In this document: piece by piece, positions 45,575 to 54,706 of the stretch | Layout: every line of letters begins with the position of its first letter | Numbering within the stretch: position 1 is the stretch's first letter | Program-made: the position numbers and the translations under genes | Assembly: GCA_004524445.1 (NCBI GenBank) | Contig: SDNP01000019.1 | Span: 1-59,004, forward strand | DNA length: 59,004 bases | Source: Candidatus Thorarchaeota archaeon | Lineage (GTDB): Archaea > Asgardarchaeota > Thorarchaeia > Thorarchaeales > Thorarchaeaceae | Direction: 5' to 3' | The notes under the pieces: generated by a model | What the model was told of the DNA's origin: nothing | What the model saw: only the letters and a program-made list of their open reading frames with translations | Database searches by the model: none

Positions 45575-46090
45575 ATGATGTTTCTAAATAGAAAGCACTT
45601 TGAAGCAATCTTGATCGCAGCAGTGATTATAGTAGGGGCAATTTCGGTCCAGTGGATAATGCAACCTGAGGAGGATGTATTATTCACATATAGCGAACAG
45701 GATGTATCGCCCTATCCACACTACTACAGTACTGAGATTACAATTGAAGCCAGAGAAGAAAAGGACTCATATCTAAGAGTGTCCTTTGAATATCGTGGAA
45801 TTCCATCGGATATAAACTTCGGGACCACACATGAAGTCTGGAATATTACTCTGGATGACTTCAATAAATACTATGATCCAACAAACGAAACAGCTATGGA
45901 TTTGTTTGAATGGAAACGCGGAAACGGTCGGAGCGGCTCCACAGTTAATCGGATCTACGATTGGCTTTGGGAAGATAATCCGATAGAACCGGGTAATTAC
46001 GTCTTTATCCAGTATTTCGAGATATATGATGAAACAGAGGAAATTGTTGCGGATTCCCTTTCGCTGTATGTTTCGGTTATTTATTTGTGA
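45575..46090 (+). CDS. Single-pass, probably extracellular protein of unknown function
   Basis: 171 residues. A short basic N-terminus and one hydrophobic helix (about 9-29, AILIAAVIIVGAISVQWI) act as a signal anchor. The rest is polar, rich in Tyr, Asp and Glu, with alternating strand patterns (STEITIEAREEKDSYLRVSF; YVFIQYFEIYDE), suggesting a single beta-sandwich outside the cell. Not recognised. Two ATGs lie at 45575 and 45578; either may start it. Convergent with the DUF1614 gene. Confidence 0.6.
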   Translation: MMFLNRKHFEAILIAAVIIVGAISVQWIMQPEEDVLFTYSEQDVSPYPHYYSTEITIEAREEKDSYLRVSFEYRGIPSDINFGTTHEVWNITLDDFNKYYDPTNETAMDLFEWKRGNGRSGSTVNRIYDWLWEDNPIEPGNYVFIQYFEIYDETEEIVADSLSLYVSVIYL

Positions 46091-46198
46091 GCAAGCGTCA
46101 AATTCCATAATTAGATATGACATGCGTTAGGCTCCTAGACTGGGATAGTAAGCGTACTCCCCTTACATAATGTGCAATTCTATGGCTTCTGACCATGC

Positions 46199-46894
46199 TT
46201 AAACGAGAAAGACCGCAAGAAGACCTGAGAGAAATATACCATCCCAAGTTCCAGCACCACCGATAGATGCCTCGTCGGTCTGAAGTTCACCCAAATTTGG
46301 AATGTTCAGCAAATCAGCTCCTATGAGAGTTCCAAGAGTCCCTGAAACGTATGCCAGTACGTAGGCATTCAAAGCAGGGCCAAAGAATGCTACAAGAAGG
46401 ACTGCGACTATAGCGGAGATCAATGGGGGCAATAATCCTGGAGTGACAATTCCTACCTCTGGCTTGACACGAGCAATCGACTTCACAATAACGGAAACTA
46501 TGGTAATCCCAAGTAATGCGGGTAGGATACTATCTACATTGGAGATTAACAGATAACCGCTGACTAGTACCGGGATTATTGCACCTCCCAGATTCACATT
46601 GATCTGGGTTTCTCCAGGACAATCGGACGGCACCACACGATACGAGAGCCCGAAAAAAGTAATGTATTCCTGTTCACAACGTTTCTCCTCTGACGCTACC
46701 TTGAACGCAGGGATATTGACCATGCTGCCAATAAGCGATCCGGGTACGATAATCAAAGCAAGCCAAGGAGGAATACCTAGCCTAACAAACGCCGCACCTG
46801 CAATTTGAATGAAGAGAATCGAAACGAAAATGAGAGTAATAATAACAAAGATGGAGAAGCTTTTCTTGCTATGCTGTAATCTGACCCTGCTCAT
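46199..46894 (-). CDS. DUF1614 family membrane protein
   Basis: 231 residues from ATG 46894, with GAGTGA seven bases before; TTG 46909 has no such site. Seven or so hydrophobic helices and the C-terminal signature LLNIPNLGE with SIGGAGTWDGIFLSGLLAV match the DUF1614 family. GLSYRVVPSD and INVNLGGAIIPVLVSGYLL are also in its style. Function is unknown; the acidic/Gly-rich C-terminal motif suggests a channel or enzyme site in the membrane. Confidence 0.8.
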   Translation of the reverse strand: MSRVRLQHSKKSFSIFVIITLIFVSILFIQIAGAAFVRLGIPPWLALIIVPGSLIGSMVNIPAFKVASEEKRCEQEYITFFGLSYRVVPSDCPGETQINVNLGGAIIPVLVSGYLLISNVDSILPALLGITIVSVIVKSIARVKPEVGIVTPGLLPPLISAIVAVLLVAFFGPALNAYVLAYVSGTLGTLIGADLLNIPNLGELQTDEASIGGAGTWDGIFLSGLLAVFLV

Positions 46895-47010
46895 TTTGTG
46901 TTCACTCAATGGGTCTTTCTACTGACTAATCAATGTTAACTTTATTCCAAACTACGACCAGATGAAAAACAAGATAAAAGAAGTATACAATCGTTAACTA
47001 AGGTGAAGAC

Positions 47011-47649
47011 ATGATATACTTCGATTATGAGGAGGCGCAAGAATACATCCAAGAGATATACAAAGGACAAGATGTTCCAAGAGAGCAGGAATTCATTGAG
47101 AATTCAACCACCCAAGACTTTGATCCAATAATAGAAGATGAAATGGCGCGACTATTCAGACTACTTCTCAGACTAACAAACGCAAAGAAAGTTCTGGAGA
47201 TTGGTACCAGCATTGGGTTCTCAACCACGCATCTTGCTATGGCTGTAAAAGAAAATGGTGGGAAAGTGATATCCTTGGAATTAGATGAGGACGTGGCGAG
47301 GGCCGCCAGGCTAAATTTCGAGAGACTAGGAGTGAGTGAGTCTATCGAGATTGTCATCGGAAATGCGGAGCATACCATCAAGGATTTTGAAGACGAAGCA
47401 TTCGATGTTGTGTTTCAGGATTCCTCCAAAAGGGTTTATCCAAAGATGCTTGATGAATGCCTTCGTGTTTTGAAGAAAGGGGGTCTCTTTCTAATTGATG
47501 ACACATTATTTCCGGTCATAACTCCAAAAGACGAGTGGACCGTTTCAGACGAAGCTATTGATGATTTCAATCGTATGCTTCTGGAAAAGCGCCTGATTAG
47601 TACAATTCTCCCTATTGGAGAAGGATGTACTCTTGCTGTCAAGACTTAG
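47011..47649 (+). CDS. SAM-dependent O-methyltransferase (COG4122-like)
   Basis: 212 residues. The SAM-binding motif VLEIGTSIGFSTTHLA, followed by GGKVISLELDEDVARAA and FDVVFQDSSKRVYPKML, is typical of the caffeoyl-CoA/catechol O-methyltransferase group (metal site Asp in FQDSS). VLKKGGLFLIDDTLFP also fits. The ATG at 47011 is preceded by AAGGTGAAG, a good ribosome site. Acceptor unknown. Confidence 0.85.
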   Translation: MIYFDYEEAQEYIQEIYKGQDVPREQEFIENSTTQDFDPIIEDEMARLFRLLLRLTNAKKVLEIGTSIGFSTTHLAMAVKENGGKVISLELDEDVARAARLNFERLGVSESIEIVIGNAEHTIKDFEDEAFDVVFQDSSKRVYPKMLDECLRVLKKGGLFLIDDTLFPVITPKDEWTVSDEAIDDFNRMLLEKRLISTILPIGEGCTLAVKT

Positions 47650-47830
47650 CAGCAGTATATCCTAATTCATGTTTGCCACTCTCTCAGCTACCATAGGTAG
47701 GAAACTGTCATGCTCAGGGCTAGCATGGGATCGCGATTTGGTTTGCATATCTGGCGATAGAAGAAACCTCATCAAGTAGCGTTAAATGAAGCCAATGTAT
47801 ACAACACTGTAGAAGCAAAGGTTGGATTCC

Positions 47831-49228
47831 ATGAAATCTAGAAGAGATCTGTTAGTGATTCTGGTCTTGATCCTAGTTGTTTCAGTGAGTGTGCTACTCA
47901 TTCTTCCCTTTCTACTGGAACCACCAGCAGATAATCGTCCCGAGCTGGTCGTTAGCTATCCGGTTAAGGACTCCACTGTGACAGGTATGGTTAACTTCAA
48001 TATCTCGATAATCGATGAAGAAGATCTGACTGCCAATATCTACATTGATGGTCAGTTCAGGACATCGTCAAATAATTATGAATGGAATACCGAAATGGAA
48101 TCCGATGGCCGCCACACCATTAGAATCTCCACTCAAGATAGTGCTGGGCAATCTGATAGCACACATTTCGAGGTAACCATTGATAATGTTGAGGAAGATG
48201 TATTCTTTGAGCCCTTGTTCAAAATCATGGTTTACAACATCAAAGAATCAGGTCTCAATGATGACTGGAAAGAAATCATCAAACAGGAAAATCCTGATGT
48301 TATCGTGCTAGTAGAAACCGGATATTTTGATAACACATCAAATGAAACTCTAAATGCTGCGACTGCCGAGCTTAATGAATTCTTCGCAGATGAAGTACCG
48401 TATGATTCTTACACAACACAACAGGTCCAATATTCGACAACCGGTGAAGCAATCCTAAGTCGATTCCCTGTCCTCAGTTTTACACAGATAGACACAGTTC
48501 CATTGGATGATGAATCCAATTACTACGTCACACATGACTTCATCGATGCAGTAATTGACATCAATGGAGCGGAGGTACATGTATTTGGTGCACACCTCAA
48601 GGCTTCAGGAGGAGAAACGAACCAGGGACGAAGGGAAGTTGAAACTGAGGGGATTATCAACTATATGGACAATCTTGGTGATGTTCCCATTTTGTATCTA
48701 GGGGATCAGAATTCATTCTCACCAGATGACGTGGGGGATTTAGCACCTCAAACAACAATGACTTTGGGATATGGCCCGATGACAATGCTGCTCTATCCAA
48801 ACCATACCACGTATGGTCAGTATTCATCTGAAGTCCATAATTATACTGACGTCTATCGCGAGTTGAATCCTGATGACCCGGGATTTACTTTTGGCGGGCA
48901 AGACGGAGAGGCTTTCATGAGGATTGATTATATCATCGCGAACACATTTTTTGATGGTGCCTTTATCAATTCGTCAGTTGTTGATGGTACACCTGCTGAC
49001 TCCGCTTCAGACCATTATGCTGTGGCGGCTTGGGTGAATTGGACAGTGCTCTATGAACCCACTCAATCTCAGCGGCTATCAGCAGATTCAGCTACAAAAG
49101 TAAGTGAGGTATTGCCAGTTCGTATTGAGAATCCAGATCAAATCGTGGAATTGATTGCAATATTACCCCTTGAAAAAATTGAGGAACGATGTTGGGCATT
49201 ATTGCTGGATACGACAAATATCGCTTAG
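47831..49228 (+). CDS. Secreted endonuclease/exonuclease/phosphatase-family protein
   Basis: ATG 47831 has AAGGTT about seven bases before; TTG 47822 is the longer alternative. The 465-residue product starts with a signal anchor (about 9-28), then an Ig-like region (about 38-118: PVKDSTVTGMVNFNISI, TIRISTQDSAGQSD), then an EEP-type domain: FKIMVYNIKESG with the N motif, VIVLVETG with the metal Glu, HLKASGGETNQGRR with His, LGDQNSF (D-x-N), IDYIIAN and SDHYAVAAW with the catalytic Asp-His. So the active site is complete. It would act outside the cell on nucleic acid or phosphoesters. The tail beyond VNWTVLY is unassigned. Confidence 0.85.
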   Translation: MKSRRDLLVILVLILVVSVSVLLILPFLLEPPADNRPELVVSYPVKDSTVTGMVNFNISIIDEEDLTANIYIDGQFRTSSNNYEWNTEMESDGRHTIRISTQDSAGQSDSTHFEVTIDNVEEDVFFEPLFKIMVYNIKESGLNDDWKEIIKQENPDVIVLVETGYFDNTSNETLNAATAELNEFFADEVPYDSYTTQQVQYSTTGEAILSRFPVLSFTQIDTVPLDDESNYYVTHDFIDAVIDINGAEVHVFGAHLKASGGETNQGRREVETEGIINYMDNLGDVPILYLGDQNSFSPDDVGDLAPQTTMTLGYGPMTMLLYPNHTTYGQYSSEVHNYTDVYRELNPDDPGFTFGGQDGEAFMRIDYIIANTFFDGAFINSSVVDGTPADSASDHYAVAAWVNWTVLYEPTQSQRLSADSATKVSEVLPVRIENPDQIVELIAILPLEKIEERCWALLLDTTNIA

Positions 49229-49290
49229 AAAGGTCATAATAGCGAATACTTTTCTATGGGGGGTGTATGTAATAATTGAAGGAATATGAG

Positions 49291-50499
49291 ATGAGAAGAC
49301 GCTGGAGAATAGCCACAGAAGAAGAGATTCTCAGAGGAAAGACCACAGATGTATACTTTGATCGAACCGTTGAGGTCTTGAGAGCTACCGATGTTAATCC
49401 TAGAGTATATGCTGAGGTTACGGTTTCTGAAATGCCTCAAAACCTACCTTGGGGGATTGCAGCAGGGTATGATGATGTTTTGCAGTTATTCAAGGGAACA
49501 AAAGTCGACATATATGGATTGAAAGAAGGAACATTGTTCCATCCGCGAAATCCATCCGGCGTGAGAACTCCCGTTTTACAGATTGATGGGAACTACGCTA
49601 ACTTCGCCCAACTAGAAACACCGCTCCTCGGTTTCCTTTGCTATACATCAGGAATGGCAAGCAAAACAGCTCATCTGAGACGGGCAGCAGGCGACAAAAC
49701 TATACTCTCCTTCGGTGCTCGAAGAACACATCCGGCTGTCACGCCTACCGTCGAGTATGCCGCATATATTGGAGGATGCGACGGAGTATCATGCGTTCTT
49801 GGAGCCGATTTAATTGGCATAGAAGCTCAAGGTACTATGCCCCATTCACTCATAATCTCATTCCAAGACCACCTGAAGGCCTGGAAAGCGTTTTCGAAAT
49901 ATCTAGATGAGGATGTTGCTCGAATAGCTCTCACGGATACATATCTTGATGAGGTATTCGAATCAATCATGGCTTCTTCAGAGATGCCAGGCATAACTGG
50001 TGTTCGTCTTGACACGCCAAGTAGTCGTCGGGGCGATTTCAAGGAGCTAATACAGGAAGTAAGATGGGAACTTGACGTTAGAGGATACGAAGATGTGAAG
50101 ATTTTTGTAAGCGGCGGCATTGATATTGAAGAGTTGGAGAATCTCAAGGATGCACCTGTTTCTGGCTATGGCATTGGTGGTGCTATAAGCAACGCTCCAG
50201 CCGTTGACTTTGCAATGGACATCGTTTCCATAATGGATAAGGATTCTTGGAAACCCTGTGCCAAACGAGGGAAATTTTCAGGCAGAAAAACCGTGTGGAA
50301 ATGCAAGAAGTGCATAGCAACGGATGTTACGCCATGGGAGGCTTCTGCTCCAAAGTGTCATTCCTGTGGTACTAAAATGGAAAAGGCGACAATGAAGCTA
50401 TTAGATAGCGAAGAAGGCGAGATCCTACAGGATCCAGTGCCGCCATCCGAAACTAGAAATTATGTAATCGACCAATTAAGCATAATAGGTGAACAATAG
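49291..50499 (+). CDS. pncB: Nicotinate phosphoribosyltransferase with inserted zinc knuckle
   Basis: Converts nicotinate and PRPP to nicotinate mononucleotide in NAD salvage. ATG 49291 has AAGGA seven bases upstream; TTG 49276 is rejected. The 402 residues contain TPLLGFLCYTSGMASKTAHLR, LSFGARRTHPAV (active-site His region), GADLIGIEAQGTMPHS and FVSGGIDIEEL with SGYGIGG for PRPP binding. Near the C-terminus, VWKCKKCIAT and PKCHSCGTKM form the zinc knuckle known from the Thermoplasma enzyme. It overlaps the next gene (pncA) by one base, so translation is coupled. Confidence 0.93.
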   Translation: MRRRWRIATEEEILRGKTTDVYFDRTVEVLRATDVNPRVYAEVTVSEMPQNLPWGIAAGYDDVLQLFKGTKVDIYGLKEGTLFHPRNPSGVRTPVLQIDGNYANFAQLETPLLGFLCYTSGMASKTAHLRRAAGDKTILSFGARRTHPAVTPTVEYAAYIGGCDGVSCVLGADLIGIEAQGTMPHSLIISFQDHLKAWKAFSKYLDEDVARIALTDTYLDEVFESIMASSEMPGITGVRLDTPSSRRGDFKELIQEVRWELDVRGYEDVKIFVSGGIDIEELENLKDAPVSGYGIGGAISNAPAVDFAMDIVSIMDKDSWKPCAKRGKFSGRKTVWKCKKCIATDVTPWEASAPKCHSCGTKMEKATMKLLDSEEGEILQDPVPPSETRNYVIDQLSIIGEQ

Positions 50500-51062
50500 T
50501 GAAGAAATTGGACCCTGATAAGACAGCAATCATCGTCACTGATATGCTAAACGACTTTGTTGAGCAAGATGCCCCCCTTCCCGTTCCTGGAGCAAAGGAC
50601 CTGATTCCTCAACAGAAAAAAGTCTTGCAGGCTGCAAGAAACGCCGGTGCGATGGTAGTCTATATCGCAGACCATCATATGCCCGACGACCCAGAATTCG
50701 ATATGTGGCCGGCACATGCAGTTTATGGAACAAGGGGAGCCGAGGTTATTGATGAGTTATCTCCAAGAAAGAATGAACGAGTCATCCCGAAGAGGAGATA
50801 TTCAGGCTTTTTTGGAACTGACTTGGATTTGACCCTGAGGGAGCACGATATAGAAACCGTAGTCATCATGGGGGTCCTGACGGATATTTGTGTCAATTAT
50901 ACATCGGCTGGAGCGTCCATGAGGGACTATGAAGTATATGTTATCGAAGACGGAGTTTCAAGTGATAGCGATGAAGCTCATGAATTTGCACTGAAGCATA
51001 TGCAGAAAGTCCATGGAACCACTGTAGTCAAGTCTGATGAATTCGTTCAGGCATTTCAGTAG
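50499..51062 (+). CDS. pncA: Nicotinamidase (isochorismatase family)
   Basis: Predicted to release ammonia from nicotinamide, giving nicotinate for the enzyme encoded just upstream. GTG 50499 overlaps the pncB stop (TAGTG). The 187 residues hold the catalytic triad of the family: D15 in VTDMLNDF, K98 in IPKRRYSGF and C131 in LTDICVNYT, plus the metal-site region YIADHHMPDDPEF and WPAHAVYGT. Length fits. Given the pairing with pncB, nicotinamidase is much more likely than another isochorismatase-type hydrolase. Confidence 0.9.
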   Translation: MKKLDPDKTAIIVTDMLNDFVEQDAPLPVPGAKDLIPQQKKVLQAARNAGAMVVYIADHHMPDDPEFDMWPAHAVYGTRGAEVIDELSPRKNERVIPKRRYSGFFGTDLDLTLREHDIETVVIMGVLTDICVNYTSAGASMRDYEVYVIEDGVSSDSDEAHEFALKHMQKVHGTTVVKSDEFVQAFQ

Positions 51063-51130
51063 ATTCACTATCGTTCTTCATTTTTGCCAATAGACAACTA
51101 AAAAAAAAAACAATGCATTGAGGGTTTGAG

Positions 51131-51700
51131 ATGGCGGAGAGAATATGGACTGGAAAAGGAGACGACGGAACAACTGGACTATTCACTGGAGAGAGAGTGA
51201 AAAAGCATTCCACTAGAGTGGAAGCATATGGTACTGTAGACGAACTCATTTCCTCCTTGGGTATCGCCAAGACACATAATGACAAAACAATTACAGAGGA
51301 GCTAGAGAAAATACAGCAGGTGCTTTTTCGAATCGCGGCCGAACTTGCATCCGGTAATGAGAATGGATTCAATACCGAGCTGGGAATTCATCCTGTGTCT
51401 TCTGAAGAAGTAGAGTATCTCGAGCAGATATCAGATAACCTATGGCAGCAGATGCCACCATTATCCAATTTTTTAATTCCAGGCGAAAGCGAAGCGGATG
51501 CCTTTCTTCACCACGCGAGAACCATTTGTAGGAGGGCTGAGCGCAGAATTATTGCACTATCTGAAGAAGCGGATCTGAACCCGGTGATTGTCCGGTATAT
51601 CAACCGATTATCAGATTTCATCTTTACGCTGGCTAGGTGGGCGAATTTTGAGAAAGGTACATCCGATAGGAAAATCTCCCGCGACGGAATCCACCAATAG
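51131..51700 (+). CDS. pduO: PduO-type cob(I)alamin adenosyltransferase
   Basis: Attaches the 5'-deoxyadenosyl group to cob(I)alamin. The 189 residues begin with IWTGKGDDGTTGLFTGERV, the ATP-binding loop of the family, and carry EAYGTVDELISSLGIAK and ARTICRRAERRI, the conserved cobalamin/ATP motif. GAGGGT lies seven bases before the ATG. An eleven-base A-run just upstream separates it from pncA. It implies that the organism uses adenosylcobalamin, probably for mutases or ribonucleotide reductase not in the window. Confidence 0.93.
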   Translation: MAERIWTGKGDDGTTGLFTGERVKKHSTRVEAYGTVDELISSLGIAKTHNDKTITEELEKIQQVLFRIAAELASGNENGFNTELGIHPVSSEEVEYLEQISDNLWQQMPPLSNFLIPGESEADAFLHHARTICRRAERRIIALSEEADLNPVIVRYINRLSDFIFTLARWANFEKGTSDRKISRDGIHQ

Positions 51701-51722
51701 GACAGGAAGAAAAACACACCTG

Positions 51723-52376
51723 CTACTTCGGCTTCTCTGCTATAACCCAAACGAATCCCCGAAGGTCATTAGGCTTTAGCAGATTCACATCTGAGCCTAT
51801 GAGATGGAGTGTCCATCCATCTAATTCCTCTTCTAGTTCATCCTGGGTAACAAATCGAATGGGAGGGTCTGTTTCAAAATGAGGGGGAATATTGCCAGCA
51901 TAGACAAAGAACCCTCCAGGTTTGACTGCTTTCAGCAGTTCACGCAGTTTGGAAATGGCATCATCAAACAAGTATTGTAGTATCTGAATGGCTGAAACAA
52001 TATCATACGACTCAGGAGGTACTTCGTATTCAGCAATGTTTGCTACCTCAAATGTAGTCCGATTTTCAACACCAACAACTTCTGCTCTCTTGCGAGCAAC
52101 CTCGATGGCTTCAGGCAATGCATCAATTCCAAGAACTTGAAATCCAAGTCGTGCCAAATAGCAGGTAGATGTCCCGCCACCACATCCAAAATCAACAGCT
52201 TTCAGTCGTTCGGGTTCAATCTCACGCATGTACAGGGCATGCTTCAAACGTCTAATGGGACGGGGCACATCCAGTACCGACAGGTCTTCATCAGACTGAT
52301 TGAACATTTCCCGGTATATTTTTCCCCATGCGTTCATCCAGCCATCAGGTGCAGGAACTCTGTCATGATTTGTCAT
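51723..52376 (-). CDS. Class I SAM-dependent methyltransferase
   Basis: 217 residues with VDFGCGGGTSTCYLARLGF (motif I), VLGIDALPEAIEVARKRA (motif II), YDIVSAIQILQYLFDD (motif post I/IV) and LLKAVKPGGFFVYAGN (motif V), the complete Rossmann methyltransferase pattern. The acceptor is not predictable; the N-terminal helix (GWMNAWGKIYREMFNQS) may determine it. It converges with the cobalamin adenosyltransferase gene, with 22 bases between stops. Confidence 0.85.
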   Translation of the reverse strand: MTNHDRVPAPDGWMNAWGKIYREMFNQSDEDLSVLDVPRPIRRLKHALYMREIEPERLKAVDFGCGGGTSTCYLARLGFQVLGIDALPEAIEVARKRAEVVGVENRTTFEVANIAEYEVPPESYDIVSAIQILQYLFDDAISKLRELLKAVKPGGFFVYAGNIPPHFETDPPIRFVTQDELEEELDGWTLHLIGSDVNLLKPNDLRGFVWVIAEKPK

Positions 52377-52516
52377 AGTTTTTCACTACCTCGGCCAATA
52401 GTCATGGAATTGGGGATGCTCGCCTTTGTGGTATGCACATTTCTTCTTGTCATATTACTGTTGAGGTGAAATTCAGATGCTATGGTGCCATCATCAAAGC
52501 TCCCTCACTTAAACAA

Positions 52517-53092
52517 TTATTCAGAAAACCGGTTTCTAAGCCATAGCAAAGAAAAATAGAAAACGATGGGAGCAATTGTCCAAATGAGTTGCGGAATGAG
52601 TGTATAACCTACTTCACTAGCGCCCCCAGGCAATGGAGGGATAATGACAGGATTCCATGGCAAGGGTACATAGAACCAGACACGGCCAACAAATAGATAT
52701 TCTACTAGAAAACCTTGAAAAAAACCCCAGATTTCCATGGTAGATAGCTCTCTGAAGTCGAATTGTGTAAACAATGGACGATTGGATAGGAGTTTTCTAC
52801 AAAGCCATACACCGACCATGAATATTCCACCATCCCAAATGGAATGACTAAGCTTCTTTGGCCATCCGCTAAGACCCCACGGCCATGGGTTTACTGAGTA
52901 AGCGAAGTCAGGCCCCAACACCATGAAAGTAAATTCCCATGTAGCACCAATCAGACAGCCAACCAGAAAAGCATAGAACAGGGTCTTGCCAATCCGACTA
53001 GACTTGTAGAGGTATACAAAGAGAAGAACCAAGAAGACTGAAACAGCGAAGTCACCTATCAAGAAAACCCAATCAATGGATGCAAGCTGCAT
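52517..53092 (-). CDS. Multi-pass membrane protein, unknown
   Basis: 191 residues, five hydrophobic helices (about 7-27, 36-58, 85-99, 120-140 and 163-184). Loops contain several Trp and Pro residues (NPWPWGLSGWPKKLS; PLPWNPVIIPPLPGG), and conserved-looking acidic residues occur in helices (WEFTFMV; WDGGIFMV). I do not recognise the family. It lies on the same strand as the methyltransferase, 140 bases apart. Confidence 0.65.
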   Translation of the reverse strand: MQLASIDWVFLIGDFAVSVFLVLLFVYLYKSSRIGKTLFYAFLVGCLIGATWEFTFMVLGPDFAYSVNPWPWGLSGWPKKLSHSIWDGGIFMVGVWLCRKLLSNRPLFTQFDFRELSTMEIWGFFQGFLVEYLFVGRVWFYVPLPWNPVIIPPLPGGASEVGYTLIPQLIWTIAPIVFYFSLLWLRNRFSE

Positions 53093-53166
53093 GACTAACG
53101 GGCATTGTATCTAAGCAATAAGAATTTTGCATGAAACCCTGAATCCAAATTTCTGATTTGTTGCTT

Positions 53167-53976
53167 CTATTTAATTAACAGGGAAACGAAATTGGCTAGA
53201 TCTGAGGCAGTCCGTTCCGGTTCCTGGAAGTAGAACAGGTGGCTTGCATCATCGTAGACCAGCAAGCGTGCATCAGGAAGAGCTGCAGCAAGTGCTTCCT
53301 GGTCCTGCCTCGATAAGACTGAATCTCTGTCGCCCCAAATAACTAGGGACGGAGCTGTAATCTCTCCGAGCCTATCGAAGCTGTCATCATTCATGAAGCC
53401 TATCATTGTGTCTTTCCATACTCGCGCAGGGACATGAAGACTAGTCTGAATCATATCCTTGACATACCCTTTTGTTGCAGTATCATTGACAACACCCTCT
53501 ATGAATTCTCGTACAAAACTAGGATCAACAGGGTCCGTCAGTTTTGAAATTGTTTCATCCCAGATTTCCCTAATCTCTTTGTTGTCCTTCAATGAAGATG
53601 GAGAACCAAGAAAGACAAGACCAAGAATGCGTTTCGGATTCCCAATAGCAACTCGACGAGCCACAAGACCTCCACTTGAGCCACCAACTAACACTGCTCG
53701 TTCAATGCTCATTTCATCCATAAATTTCAGCACATCACCTGCAAAATCCTGAAGAGTATATCCCACCGGAGGACGACTGGCATTGCCGTGCCCTCTCAAA
53801 GTTATAGCAAAGGCATGGATTGATTCTGGGAGATGACGAAGCAGGGGCTTGAAGACGTGCCAAGAGCCTGTATATCCATGGATAAGGAGTAAGGGGACTC
53901 CATCACTGCTGCCCATTTCAACAAATGGCATGATTATTCCGTTTTGAAGCTCAACGTGATGAGTATCATTTTTCAT
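53167..53976 (-). CDS. Alpha/beta hydrolase
   Basis: ATG 53976 follows GGAAGG at eight bases, so the TTG at 53994 is rejected. The 269 residues show IHGYTGSW (oxyanion), ITLRGHGNASRP, the nucleophile VGGSSGGLVARR (Ser near residue 101 in a G-S-S-G-G context), WGDRDSVL (acid Asp) and DASHLFYFQEP (catalytic His). This is a complete catalytic triad in a soluble, cytoplasmic esterase/epoxide-hydrolase-like enzyme. Substrate unknown. Confidence 0.88.
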   Translation of the reverse strand: MKNDTHHVELQNGIIMPFVEMGSSDGVPLLLIHGYTGSWHVFKPLLRHLPESIHAFAITLRGHGNASRPPVGYTLQDFAGDVLKFMDEMSIERAVLVGGSSGGLVARRVAIGNPKRILGLVFLGSPSSLKDNKEIREIWDETISKLTDPVDPSFVREFIEGVVNDTATKGYVKDMIQTSLHVPARVWKDTMIGFMNDDSFDRLGEITAPSLVIWGDRDSVLSRQDQEALAAALPDARLLVYDDASHLFYFQEPERTASDLANFVSLLIK

Positions 53977-54193
53977 ATTATCCGCCTTCCTCAATAATCT
54001 AAGAAGTTCCGTGATTTCTCATAGTACCCTAAGTGCTTTGTTAATAACTATAGTTAAATATTAGACTTCGGGTAACGGATATCTAGCTAAGACTTGTTTC
54101 AATTGCGTTCAGATTACGGATATTGATGGAGGTGGCAATTCGATGTTTCGGTAGATTTATGTCCGTGCTAGACTTCGGAATCGCGATTGAGAA

Positions 54194-54625
54194 ATGACTG
54201 ACATAAAGGACAAACTTGTTCGAATGATAAAGAATCAGGACATAAGCTCAATCGAGCTGATGGCAAACTCACTCGGAATTCCAGAAGCGCAGGTTCAAGA
54301 TTTGCTTATTGAATTGACCGAAGAAAAAAGGCTGAATGGATACCTCACTCCAGATGGTAGACGCTACTTCAGTAGAGATGTAAAACCCTCTCAAAAACCC
54401 GCAGTGCATAAAGAGGGAAAACAACCAAGGTTCCTGGAATATGACACAAGGCCGGGTAGAATTGTGGCAGTTATTGGCCTGATTTTAGTAGCCGCAGCAA
54501 TAGTCTTCCTCTTTCAGGCGGGCGGTGATCTTGTCCGAGAGAATTTCGGTACTGCCCTTCTCCTTATTGGTCTATTAATAATGATGGGAGGGTGCTATCA
54601 GATTGGGAGACGTCCCACACCCTAG
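54194..54625 (+). CDS. Helix-turn-helix protein with two C-terminal membrane helices
   Basis: 143 residues. The first 65 look like a winged helix: SIELMANSLGIPEAQVQDLL then LTEEKRLNGYLTPDGRRYFS, a plausible HTH plus wing. A short basic linker is followed by two hydrophobic helices (about 90-107 and 118-136). This is the plan of a membrane-tethered DNA-binding protein, or of PCI/winged-helix-like membrane proteins of unknown role. No DNA target is apparent. Confidence 0.55.
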   Translation: MTDIKDKLVRMIKNQDISSIELMANSLGIPEAQVQDLLIELTEEKRLNGYLTPDGRRYFSRDVKPSQKPAVHKEGKQPRFLEYDTRPGRIVAVIGLILVAAAIVFLFQAGGDLVRENFGTALLLIGLLIMMGGCYQIGRRPTP

Positions 54626-54706
54626 AGAACAGGAATACTACTTTATGTGACAATGGAGATTCTTAAGTAGGGGGTCTAGCCGCTTCAATCAAGGACGGAA
54701 TCAATA

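Noticed and set aside
51100..51110. Eleven-base A-run before the cobalamin adenosyltransferase gene
   Set aside because: On the transcribed plus strand this is not a T-tract, so it is not a terminator; it may just be an indel-prone spot.
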